Part shown: piece after piece, positions 42,628-51,304 of the stretch
Layout of the letters: each line of letters opens with the position of its first letter
Position numbering within the stretch: the stretch's first letter is position 1
From: Bacteroidales bacterium
Lineage (GTDB): Bacteria > Bacteroidota > Bacteroidia > Bacteroidales > FEN-979
Reading direction: 5' to 3'
Assembly (NCBI GenBank): GCA_030681475.1
Contig: JAUXWT010000049.1
Coordinates: 104,871 to 168,870 of the forward strand
Length of the DNA stretch: 64,000 bases
Notes under the pieces: generated by a model
Seen by the model: the letters and a program-made list of their open reading frames with translations, nothing else
What the model was told of the DNA's origin: nothing
Database searches by the model: none
Program-made: the position numbers and the translations under genes

Positions 42628-45486
42628 ATGATCAACAACAACTTTGCAAGAAGACACAACGGGCCATTCGGCAACGAGATAAACAAGATGCTCGAAAAGA
42701 TCGGGGTCAATTCCATCGACCAATTAATTGATCAAACAGTTCCATCGTCCATCCGGTTGAAGGAACCTATGAATCTGCCGGTCGGGATGAATGAATATCA
42801 GTATCTCAACCACATCAAGGCCGTTGGTGCAAAGAACAAGTTGTTTAAAAGTTTTATCGGTCTCGGTTACTACGATACCATCGTGCCGGCAGTTATTTTG
42901 AGAAATATCCTTGAAAACCCGGGATGGTACACCGCCTATACGCCTTACCAGGCGGAGATTTCACAGGGAAGACTCGAGGCCTTGCTGAATTTCCAGACCA
43001 TGGTATGCGACCTTACGGCCATGCCAATTGCCAATGCCTCTCTTCTGGATGAAGGCACTGCAGCCTCTGAGGCCATGATCATGTTGTTCAACAGCCGTTC
43101 GCGGGATGCGGTTAAACGGGGCGCCAACCAGTTTTTTGTTTCCGAGAATTTGTATCCACAGTCAATTGATGTAATCCGTACCCGTGCAGTCCCGCTTGGT
43201 ATAACCCTGATCATCGGGAAACAGGATGAGTTTAATTTCAACGATTTGGTCTTCGGCGCCGTGATCCAGTATCCGAACCAGCATGGAGCCGTGTGTGATT
43301 ATTCATCGATCGTTGCAAAGGCGCACGAGGCAGGGGCTATGGTGGCCGTTGCAGCCGATCTGCTCAGCCTGACACTCCTGACGCCTCCGGGAGAATGGGG
43401 CGCCGATATTGTTTTCGGAACCACCCAGCGCTTCGGCGTACCGATGGGTTATGGTGGTCCCCATGCCGCCTATTTCGCCACCCGGGATGAGTACAAACGC
43501 CAAATGCCAGGACGGATCATCGGAGTTTCGGTTGATGCGAATGGCAACCGTGCACTGCGCATGGCGCTGCAAACCCGTGAACAGCACATCAAGCGTGAAA
43601 AGGCCACCTCCAATATCTGCACATCCCAGGTTCTGCTTGCAGTCATGGCCGGTATGTATGCCGTATATCATGGTCCTGCGGGGCTCAGACAGATCGCAAG
43701 ACACATCAATATACTCACCGGGGCGCTGTCGCAGGAAGTTGAGAAATATGGATACAAACAATTGAACAGCAATTTCTTCGACACCGTGCTGATCGAATTA
43801 CCCGGGGGCGTTTCAATTGATTCCATTCGCAAAGCAGCGCTGGAACATCAAATGAACCTCAGGTATATCGATGAAAAATGCATTGGAATCAGTGTGGATG
43901 AAACCAAGACCCTTTCCGACATCAACACCCTGGTCGGGATACTGGCCAAGGCCAACGGGAAAGAGTGGAAGGAATTTGTATGCGATCCGAAGGAGTGTGA
44001 GATGATTACCACCATTCCACAGGGATTGACACGTACATCGGGTTACCTGAAAAATAAGGTTTTCAACAGTTCTCATTCCGAAACGGAGATGATGCGTTAT
44101 ATCAAAAAACTGGAGATCAAAGACCTGGCATTAAACCGTTCGATGATCCCGCTGGGTTCATGCACCATGAAACTGAATGCAGCCTCTGAATTATTTGCAT
44201 TGAGCTACCCTGAATTCGGCAATATCCACCCCTTTGCACCGAAAGACCAGGCTGCAGGGTATCAATTCCTGATCGACGAGCTGGCTAAAGACCTGGCGAC
44301 CATCACCGGGTTTGATTCAGTATCGTTCATGCCCAATTCCGGTGCGGCAGGCGAATATGCCGGGTTGCTGGTGATCCGGCAATACCATATCTCCCAGGGG
44401 CAGGGACACCGCGACGTTTGTATCATTCCATCCTCAGCCCATGGCACCAATCCCGCCAGTGCAGCCATGGCCGGGATGAAGGTTGCCGTGGTGAAGTGCG
44501 ATGAAAAGGGTAATATTGATGTGAACGACCTTCGTGAAAAAGCTGTTCAATATAAGGATACCTTATCTGCTCTGATGGTGACCTATCCTTCGACACACGG
44601 CGTATTCGAGGAGGAGATCCTCGACATTATCAACATCACCCATGAAAACGGCGGACAGGTTTATATGGATGGCGCCAATATGAATGCACAGGTCGGGCTG
44701 ACCAATCCCGGAATTATCAAGGCCGACGTTTGCCATCTTAACCTTCACAAGACCTTTGCCATTCCCCATGGAGGCGGTGGCCCCGGCGAAGGGCCGATCG
44801 CAGTGGCCAGCCACCTTTCTCCGTTCCTTCCAAAGCATGCATTTGTTGAAACCGGGGGAAAAGAGGGCATAACTGCTGTCGCCTCAGCGCCATACGGAAG
44901 CGCTTTAATTCTAACCATTTCTTACGCTTATATAAAACTGATGGGTGGTGGTGGACTGACCGAGGCAACCAAAATGGCCATTCTGAATGCCAACTATCTG
45001 AAATCGTGTCTCGAACCTCATTATCCAATCCTCTATTCCGGCAAGCAGGGACGCTGTGCCCATGAGATGATCATTGACTGCAATGGCATCAGCCGACAAA
45101 CAGGCATCAGCGCCATCGACATTGCAAAACGGTTAATGGACTATGGATTCCATGCGCCGACCGTTGCTTTTCCGGTTCATGGAACCTTGATGGTTGAACC
45201 AACAGAGAGCGAACCCTATTCAGAACTGAACCGTTTCCTTGAAGCCATGATCTCGATCAAGGGTGAGATTGATGAAATTGCATCCGGCCGGGCAGATAAA
45301 TCGGTAAATGTAATACTGAAGGCTCCACACACCGCTCAAATGGTTTCAGCCGATGAATGGACACTCCCTTATTCAAGACAAAAGGCAGCCTTTCCCGTTG
45401 ATTCGCTGAAGGAAGACAAATACTGGCCAACGGTTACCAGGATTGATGATGCGTTCGGGGACAGGAACCTCACGTGTATGGCATAA
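42628..45486 (+). CDS. gcvP: Glycine dehydrogenase (P protein of the glycine cleavage system)
   Basis: PLP enzyme that decarboxylates glycine and passes the aminomethyl group to the lipoyl H protein. 952 residues, the fused one-chain form (other bacteria use split gcvPA/gcvPB). N-terminal half starts FARRHNGPFGNEI; YTPYQAEISQGRLEALLNFQTM and MGYGGPHAAYFA are typical. C-terminal half has LGSCTMKLNA, PNSGAAGEYAGL, HGTNPASA, and the PLP lysine in HLNLHKTFAIPHGGGGPG (Lys708). GcvT and GcvH are not in the window, so the system is split over the chromosome. It has its own promoter and terminator upstream. Confidence 0.97.
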   Translation: MINNNFARRHNGPFGNEINKMLEKIGVNSIDQLIDQTVPSSIRLKEPMNLPVGMNEYQYLNHIKAVGAKNKLFKSFIGLGYYDTIVPAVILRNILENPGWYTAYTPYQAEISQGRLEALLNFQTMVCDLTAMPIANASLLDEGTAASEAMIMLFNSRSRDAVKRGANQFFVSENLYPQSIDVIRTRAVPLGITLIIGKQDEFNFNDLVFGAVIQYPNQHGAVCDYSSIVAKAHEAGAMVAVAADLLSLTLLTPPGEWGADIVFGTTQRFGVPMGYGGPHAAYFATRDEYKRQMPGRIIGVSVDANGNRALRMALQTREQHIKREKATSNICTSQVLLAVMAGMYAVYHGPAGLRQIARHINILTGALSQEVEKYGYKQLNSNFFDTVLIELPGGVSIDSIRKAALEHQMNLRYIDEKCIGISVDETKTLSDINTLVGILAKANGKEWKEFVCDPKECEMITTIPQGLTRTSGYLKNKVFNSSHSETEMMRYIKKLEIKDLALNRSMIPLGSCTMKLNAASELFALSYPEFGNIHPFAPKDQAAGYQFLIDELAKDLATITGFDSVSFMPNSGAAGEYAGLLVIRQYHISQGQGHRDVCIIPSSAHGTNPASAAMAGMKVAVVKCDEKGNIDVNDLREKAVQYKDTLSALMVTYPSTHGVFEEEILDIINITHENGGQVYMDGANMNAQVGLTNPGIIKADVCHLNLHKTFAIPHGGGGPGEGPIAVASHLSPFLPKHAFVETGGKEGITAVASAPYGSALILTISYAYIKLMGGGGLTEATKMAILNANYLKSCLEPHYPILYSGKQGRCAHEMIIDCNGISRQTGISAIDIAKRLMDYGFHAPTVAFPVHGTLMVEPTESEPYSELNRFLEAMISIKGEIDEIASGRADKSVNVILKAPHTAQMVSADEWTLPYSRQKAAFPVDSLKEDKYWPTVTRIDDAFGDRNLTCMA

Positions 45487-45520
45487 CAACCTTCCCAATT
45501 GGCAGTCTCAATCGTCAATT

Positions 45521-45562
45521 AACCGCAAAGTGCGCCAAGCACCTCGCAGAGGCGCAAAATAC
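45521..45562 (+). repeat. Single degenerate arm of the cgcagagg repeat family
   Basis: TTAACCGCAAAGTGCGCC ... CTCGCAGAGGCGCAAA, similar to the arms at 42438 and 61823 but without a paired second arm. Confidence 0.45.
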
Positions 45563-45626
45563 TCTATTTCAGATTCCTGTGAATTCCTGTTCAGGACGTA
45601 TTGAAGTTTCTCCTAACCCAAACGTC

Positions 45627-45977
45627 ATGAAAAAAACACAGAGATTTTCAACAAAGTATACCTGGAAATTTATATAGCGGGTCATGTCATGCATCCTGTT
45701 ATGAAGTCAAACCATACTGTATGCGCAAACGATTCAGGTAATCACGTCGCTAACAACAATCCTTAATTTTGGCAAAGGTTGGGCAGATATTCTGACCCAG
45801 GTTTGCATCGATAACGGCCCCCTGGCCCCAACCCATTTTAACAATATATATTTAACGAATCTCTACGGATTTGATTACTGGTCGGCAAGCGGATTCTTTG
45901 CCAGGGTAAGTTCAACAAACTGCTGGGAAGAGATCGTAACGAATGATGACACCTTTGTCAGAATCAAAGGTAATTAA
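45627..45977 (+). pseudogene. Decayed gene for a small exported protein
   Basis: From ATG 45627 to TAA 45975-45977 one frame runs for 117 codons, broken by two stops (TAG after codon 16 and TGA after codon 25). The first part reads MKKTQRFSTKYTWKFI, then the hydrophobic and cleavage-like SQTILYAQTIQV, then a normal-looking globular sequence (FGKGWADILTQVCIDNGP, YGFDYWSASGFFARVSSTNC) to a natural stop. The signal-peptide layout plus two stops within it suggests a dead gene. Just upstream, in the same frame, RIEVSPNPNV resembles the start of a T9SS sorting domain, perhaps a remnant of another gene. No family recognised. Sequencing error cannot explain two stops easily. Confidence 0.55.
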
Positions 45978-46097
45978 AAAATAAACTGAAAACATCTATA
46001 CATATACATTATTATTAGTGAATATTTATAGTTTTTAAACGTGATTATTTTATCATTTTATTTGGAATTCAGCCTCTTTTACCGTATATTTATGGCT

Positions 46098-46235
46098 TTA
46101 AATTACAACGCCGGCACAGGGGGTCATTGAAGAGCCAATCAGGTAATTTTCATCTTCTTGAATCAGCCAATCCTCCCAATTCCATAACACAACCTCCGAT
46201 TTGCCGACATTTCTAATGGAAATTAATACTGGAAT
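46098..46235 (-). pseudogene. Possible coding remnant of 45 codons
   Basis: On the minus strand an open stretch between two stops reads IPVLISIRNVGKSEVV, LWNWEDWLIQEDEN and YLIGSSMTPCAGVVI. It has no start codon in its first half, but has a protein-like composition (three Trp, acidic cluster). It may be a leftover of a larger gene. The remaining parts of 45978-46285 hold only AT-rich sequence and no clear promoter. Confidence 0.25.
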
Positions 46236-46285
46236 TTAATGATGAATAACAAACATAAAATGTTAACTAATTAAAATCCAATATC

Positions 46286-49200
46286 ATGAAAAAGATCTTT
46301 TTACTTTCGATCCTGAGTTTTTTCTTTTGTGGATATTTCGTTTCACCTACCTATTCTCAAAATACGGAAAAAAGCTCGATAAAGCAGACTAATTATCCTT
46401 ACGCCTTTGAGGAAGAGTGGATAGAGGTGATGTTTTCGAACGAATCAAAGGTACGGCTTCGTCATGGCAATCTGATTGATTTCACCACCCAGGCATTGCA
46501 GGGGGTGGATCAGATTTTGAATGAGCTGACCTGGCATCAGTGGCACAGACTGACCGAAGTACCGGAATCAACCATCGATAATTGGGAAATTGACGGAGAG
46601 AGAAACACAGGACAGGACATTTATAACCTGAATAACATTTACCGGTTGCAGATCCCTAAATGCAATGACACATGGGAAATAGCTGCAAGGCTTGAGGCCT
46701 TGCCGGGGATCTACCTTGCAAGACCGGTGCCGAAACCAATGGAACTACCACTTCCCGGGAATTATCAGTCCCAGCAGGGTTACCTGAATCCTGCGACCAA
46801 TAACCCTTCAGGGGTTGACGCACTCTATGCATGGACCCAGACCGGGGGAACAGGGGCAGGGGTGACCATTTGCGATCTTGAGTATAGCTGGAATTACAGC
46901 CATGCCGATATTACCAAAGCAGCAGGGTCCCAGATAAATTTAAATGTTGCTGATCCTTTCAGCAATAACAACCATGGTACCGCCGTGATTGGTGAACTTG
47001 TCGCAGATAATAACGGTTGGGGGACAACAGGGATCTGTTACGGTTCCAACCTCAAAACCTGCGGTACGTATTACGGTTTTCCCACCCCTTCGTGGAACGT
47101 GCCTGGAGCGCTTGCTGTTGCAATTGCTTCCTTGTCGCCCGGTGACATTATCCTGATCGAACAGCAATGGGATTATACAGGGAACGCCGGATATGTTCCC
47201 ATCGAGTGGTGGCTTAACTACTCACCTTCCGTGCAAACCAACAATGCCGTATATGCAGCTATCGTAAACGCGGTAGCCAATGGGATCCATGTGGTTGAAG
47301 CAGGCGGAAACGGCGCCATCAACACGGGTGCCATGACATGGTATGGCAACTCCGGGGCGATCATTGTGGGTGCAGGCGGAGCTTATACCGGAGGGACTTA
47401 CCCTGAGGGAAACCTCCAGAAACTCTCTTTTTCCAGTTACGGTCCAAGGTTCGATTTGCAGGGATGGGGCGAAAACGTTGTAACTACGGGGTATAGCGAT
47501 CTGTACAGTGCGCAGGGCGTAAACTATTATTATACATCGACCTTCAGTGGGACTTCCAGCGCTTCACCCATCGTTACGGGAGCGCTTGCCTGTGCCGAAG
47601 GATATTACCTTGCCAATGTTTCTGCAACCCCGCCAACGCCAGCAACAATGCGCACCTGGCTGGTCACTTATGGTACAGCCCAGGTAACTCCACCTACCGG
47701 AAATATCGGGCCGCGTCCCAACATTAAAGCATGCATCCTCAATCCGCCTCCGGTGCCTGCCTCTATGGATTTTGGCGATGCTCCCGACGTGCCATATCCG
47801 ACATTACTTGCTTCCAATGGGGCAAGACACACAAATACTGGGTTAAGACTTGGCGTGATAATTGATAATGAACCAGACGGCCAGCCAAACGCCTCAGCCA
47901 CGGGAGATGATATGAATCCGCCGACCGCTGACGATGAAGATGGGGTAGTTTTTACAAGCCCTTTAGTACCAGGGATGATGGCCAGTGTTCAGGTTGCTGC
48001 ATCGGCCCCCGGAATGCTGAACGCATGGATCGATTTCAACCAGGTGAATATCTGGGCTGATGCCGGTGAATTCATTTTTCAGAATGTCCCCCTGGCTGCT
48101 GGTGTCAACATCCTGAGTTTTCAGGTTCCTGCTACTGCAGTAGTCGGATTTACCTATGCCCGTTTCAGGATCAACAGCACGGGCGGTCTGCTTTTTTATG
48201 GTTTTGCTCCGGATGGAGAAGTGGAAGATTACCAGGTATTCATTGAAGAGTCTCAGCAGATCGACTGGGGTGATGCACCCGACTTCCCATATCCTACGCT
48301 TGGATTAAACAATGGTGCAAATCACATGATTGATGGCGTTACATTCATGGGGGTAATGGTTGATCCTGAACCCGATGGACAGCCCGAACCCATGGCTCTT
48401 GGGGACGACATGGACATATTTTATCCTCCGCCTAACGACGATGAAGATGGAGTGGTGTTCAATTTACCCTGGATACCCAATCAAATGGTTTCTTTTAGTG
48501 TAACTACATCTGTTCAGGGATTTCTGAACGTCTGGTTCGATTTCAACAACAACGGTTCATGGGTCGATCCTGGTGAGCACGTGTTTGTTGATATAATCTT
48601 TCCTGCCGGAGTCAACACCCCGTCGTTCCTTCTGCCTGGTAACGTAACCGGACAATTATTTGCAAGATTCAGGTTTTGCACCGTGCCCGGACTTGGGTTT
48701 ATGGGCCCCGCGCCCAATGGCGAAGTAGAAGATTATGCCGTTTTTATTGAACAATATAATGAATATGACTGGGGTGATGCACCCGATTCCCCCTATCCTA
48801 CACTCGGAATAAATAACGGTGCAAATCACCGGATTGATTATATGACTTATTTAGGATCCATGGTTGACAGCGAGCCGGATGGTCAACCTGACCCACTCGC
48901 GTTAGGCGACGACTTTGATCTTCTATATCCACCACCCAACGATGATGAAGACGGTGTGATCTTCATGTGGCCGCTGGCGAAAGGAAACCCTTGTAAACTA
49001 AAGGTAACTGCATCAGTGAATAACGCCTTGTTCAACGGCTGGATCGACTTCAACGGCAATGGTTCCTGGGCTGAACCGAATGAGCATGTTTTCATTGACC
49101 TAAATTTGCAGGTCGGTGATAATTATCTGACCTTTATCACGCCACAAAAAGCAACACCAGGCCCTACTTATGCGCGGTTCCGTTTCAGTCATCAACCTGC

Positions 49201-50383
49201 CCTCTCCTATACAGGCCTGGCATCGGATGGTGAAGTTGAAGATTACGCAGTTGATCTGATCGAATATGGTGATATGAAGTGGCAACAACTTCCGGATACC
49301 CTTTTAACCGGATTACACGCAGATCATATAGTCAGCCTTGCTGATGACTGGATCTGCAACGGCGGGGTAGTCACCGATATCCACTGGTGGGGTAATTATG
49401 AGCTGGATGCAACCGGCATGGAGAAGAGGGGCTTTGGGATTAACCATTTCCTGTTACATATATACTCAAATTCAACCTGTTTGCCAAATACCATTTTGAG
49501 ATCATATGTGATCCCATTCCCATCAATCGCTGAGATCAACACAGGTATGACGAATATTGAAAGTTCTCCTATTTACAAGTACGACTTCCTCTTACCAGAG
49601 CCATTCCTGCAGATGAAAGACACGACATACTGGCTGTCTGTCCAGGCCATGCCGAACGATCCGATCAATCCTCCCGCCTGGAGGTGGCAGGAGGCCAACC
49701 GCTGGTTCTTCCCGATCCACTGCGGTGCAGCCGATAACAACGGGTTGGGCTGGCAGACCATAAAATGGCCATTCTCAGTCCTGCCTCCAATTTACAAATA
49801 CAGCGATTTTGCGTTCAGGATCACCTCCTGGGTACTTGACACCCTGTACCTTAACAACATAGATGTTACCAATGGTCAGGATCTTTGCTACGATGCCAAC
49901 CTGGTGATCATCGTGGCAGGCGGCGGCACTTACTTCACGGTTCATAACGGAGGCAAGGCAACCATGATCGCCGGTCAGAAGATCAGCTACATGCCCGGTA
50001 CAACCGTATTACCGGGAGGGTACATGCATGGCTACATTACCACCACAGGGCAGTTCTGCAGTTCGCTGAAATCTGTATTTTCAACCAGTACAGTAGTCAA
50101 TCCTGAAGAACAGGCCAGTGATGAAATGACCGTGAACGGTTCATTTTTCAAGGTTTATCCGAATCCAACGACCGGTGATTTCATCCTTGAACTTCCCGGG
50201 GATGAAGGTTCCATTGATCTATCGCTGGAGATCTACAGCATGTTCGGGAATGAAGTGGTTACTGAAAAACTTTCTGGTCAGACCAAATACAACCTTTCAC
50301 TGTCAGAGATGCAACCGGGGGTCTATATCCTCCATGTTATCAGTGGCAGTAAGGTCGGGACTGTGAAAATAATTAAACGGTAA
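46286..50383 (+). CDS. T9SS-secreted S8 subtilase with three GEVED domains
   Basis: 1365 residues. Signal peptide (IFLLSILSFFFCGYFVSPTYSQ), N-terminal region to ~165, then a subtilisin catalytic domain: Asp197 (TICDLEYSWN), His230 (NNNHGTAVIGEL) and Ser424 (FSGTSSASPIVTG). Then three near-identical GEVED repeats (~490-655, ~657-825, ~827-995), each with DFGDAPD or DWGDAPD at the start and GEVEDY at the end. A beta domain (~1000-1210; DDWICNGGVVTDIHWWG) follows, then a short beta region and a type A T9SS sorting domain (VYPNPTTGDF near 1290, PGVYILHVISG, basic end). The triad is intact, so an active secreted protease is likely; substrate unknown. Confidence 0.92.
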   Translation: MKKIFLLSILSFFFCGYFVSPTYSQNTEKSSIKQTNYPYAFEEEWIEVMFSNESKVRLRHGNLIDFTTQALQGVDQILNELTWHQWHRLTEVPESTIDNWEIDGERNTGQDIYNLNNIYRLQIPKCNDTWEIAARLEALPGIYLARPVPKPMELPLPGNYQSQQGYLNPATNNPSGVDALYAWTQTGGTGAGVTICDLEYSWNYSHADITKAAGSQINLNVADPFSNNNHGTAVIGELVADNNGWGTTGICYGSNLKTCGTYYGFPTPSWNVPGALAVAIASLSPGDIILIEQQWDYTGNAGYVPIEWWLNYSPSVQTNNAVYAAIVNAVANGIHVVEAGGNGAINTGAMTWYGNSGAIIVGAGGAYTGGTYPEGNLQKLSFSSYGPRFDLQGWGENVVTTGYSDLYSAQGVNYYYTSTFSGTSSASPIVTGALACAEGYYLANVSATPPTPATMRTWLVTYGTAQVTPPTGNIGPRPNIKACILNPPPVPASMDFGDAPDVPYPTLLASNGARHTNTGLRLGVIIDNEPDGQPNASATGDDMNPPTADDEDGVVFTSPLVPGMMASVQVAASAPGMLNAWIDFNQVNIWADAGEFIFQNVPLAAGVNILSFQVPATAVVGFTYARFRINSTGGLLFYGFAPDGEVEDYQVFIEESQQIDWGDAPDFPYPTLGLNNGANHMIDGVTFMGVMVDPEPDGQPEPMALGDDMDIFYPPPNDDEDGVVFNLPWIPNQMVSFSVTTSVQGFLNVWFDFNNNGSWVDPGEHVFVDIIFPAGVNTPSFLLPGNVTGQLFARFRFCTVPGLGFMGPAPNGEVEDYAVFIEQYNEYDWGDAPDSPYPTLGINNGANHRIDYMTYLGSMVDSEPDGQPDPLALGDDFDLLYPPPNDDEDGVIFMWPLAKGNPCKLKVTASVNNALFNGWIDFNGNGSWAEPNEHVFIDLNLQVGDNYLTFITPQKATPGPTYARFRFSHQPALSYTGLASDGEVEDYAVDLIEYGDMKWQQLPDTLLTGLHADHIVSLADDWICNGGVVTDIHWWGNYELDATGMEKRGFGINHFLLHIYSNSTCLPNTILRSYVIPFPSIAEINTGMTNIESSPIYKYDFLLPEPFLQMKDTTYWLSVQAMPNDPINPPAWRWQEANRWFFPIHCGAADNNGLGWQTIKWPFSVLPPIYKYSDFAFRITSWVLDTLYLNNIDVTNGQDLCYDANLVIIVAGGGTYFTVHNGGKATMIAGQKISYMPGTTVLPGGYMHGYITTTGQFCSSLKSVFSTSTVVNPEEQASDEMTVNGSFFKVYPNPTTGDFILELPGDEGSIDLSLEIYSMFGNEVVTEKLSGQTKYNLSLSEMQPGVYILHVISGSKVGTVKIIKR

Positions 50384-50494
50384 GACGCGGCAGATTTGAA
50401 TTTAGAGGGTATCTCAAAAGGTATCTTTTAAAGAAAAACCGCTGAGACTTTTGATACAGCTTCTTTATTTTATCCATATCTGCCATTGAGAGTT

Positions 50495-50698
50495 TTAGCC
50501 CCCGGAAATGAGGTGCAGCACATGAACTTCATCACCTTCCCGGATCCGGGTGGTTTCATATTCACTCTTTTTTATCAGTGTTCCATTGATCTTGATGACC
50601 AGCATTTTGAAAGTGAAATTCTTCAACCTGAGCAAATCATTGACCGACAGGCCATCCCCATCAAATTCTTCAGTGTTGTTATTTAAACGTATTTTCAT
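50495..50698 (-). CDS. thiS: ThiS-like sulfur carrier protein
   Basis: 67 residues ending in Gly-Gly (HLISGG), the tail that is adenylated and turned into a thiocarboxylate. A ubiquitin-like start (MKIRLNNNTEEFDGDGLSVNDLLRL), the central FKMLVIKINGTLI and the GDEVHVLHLISGG end are the ThiS pattern. It lies 4 nt downstream of thiF and ends the mqnE-thiF-thiS run. ThiS supplies sulfur for the thiazole of thiamine, but no thiG, thiH or thiC is in the window. A MoaD-like role is less likely given the length and the pairing. Confidence 0.85.
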   Translation of the reverse strand: MKIRLNNNTEEFDGDGLSVNDLLRLKNFTFKMLVIKINGTLIKKSEYETTRIREGDEVHVLHLISGG

Positions 50699-50702
50699 AT
50701 TT

Positions 50703-51299
50703 TCACCATTTCGCTACCTCGCTACCTAAGAGTATTTCCATCACCACATTCGCCTGCATATTTGCGACAATTCCGACACGAGGCGCCATTGGCGGCAGAT
50801 CGGGACCTATTTCGGAAATTTCATCGCCGCAAATGTACAGGTTACCTGCTTTACGGCAATGGATGGACTCATTCATCCCCCATCCGGCCATTCCCAATCC
50901 AACCACAAGCGGCACCCGGGGCATTGAATCAAGTATGGTTTCGATGATCATTTGTTTCTGTTCGGCATGATCGAAGGCTTCAACGATCACATCACACCCG
51001 GCAAAAATTACAGGTATATTTTTCCGGTCAAGTTTGATATCATGACCGATGACATTCACATGCGAATTCGTACGCAGGATATTTTCCCGGAGCGCCAACG
51101 TTTTTTTCATGCCCACCTGGTCAAGAAAATAATATTGCCTGTTCAGGTTGCCGGGGCTAACGATGTCAAAATCGGCAATCACCAGGGTCCCAATACCAAC
51201 ACGGGCCAGGGCGATGGCACAATTGGAACCCAATCCACCACACCCGGCAATGCCGACAATCCTGCTCTTCAGTTTTTTTGTTATTTGTTCGAAGGTCAT
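50703..51299 (-). CDS. thiF: ThiF-family adenylyltransferase for the sulfur carrier
   Basis: 198 residues from ATG 51299. It activates the ThiS C-terminus with ATP. The Rossmann part has IAGCGGLGSNCAIALARVGIG, followed by IADFDIVSPGNLNRQYYFLDQVGMKK (in parts), which holds the Asp and Arg residues that bind ATP, and DVIVEAFDHAEQK. The end IAPRVGI-like segment is MAPRVGIVANMQANVVMEILLG. It is the short ThiF type that lacks the rhodanese domain of MoeB/ThiI-like forms. It starts 5 nt after the mqnE stop and precedes thiS by 4 nt, so the three form an operon. Confidence 0.88.
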   Translation of the reverse strand: MTFEQITKKLKSRIVGIAGCGGLGSNCAIALARVGIGTLVIADFDIVSPGNLNRQYYFLDQVGMKKTLALRENILRTNSHVNVIGHDIKLDRKNIPVIFAGCDVIVEAFDHAEQKQMIIETILDSMPRVPLVVGLGMAGWGMNESIHCRKAGNLYICGDEISEIGPDLPPMAPRVGIVANMQANVVMEILLGSEVAKW

Positions 51300-51304
51300 G
51301 AAGA

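Noticed and set aside
45474..45677. 67-codon gene after gcvP
   Set aside because: It starts within the end of gcvP and joins repeat sequence to the broken signal peptide of the pseudogene; no ribosome-binding site or family.
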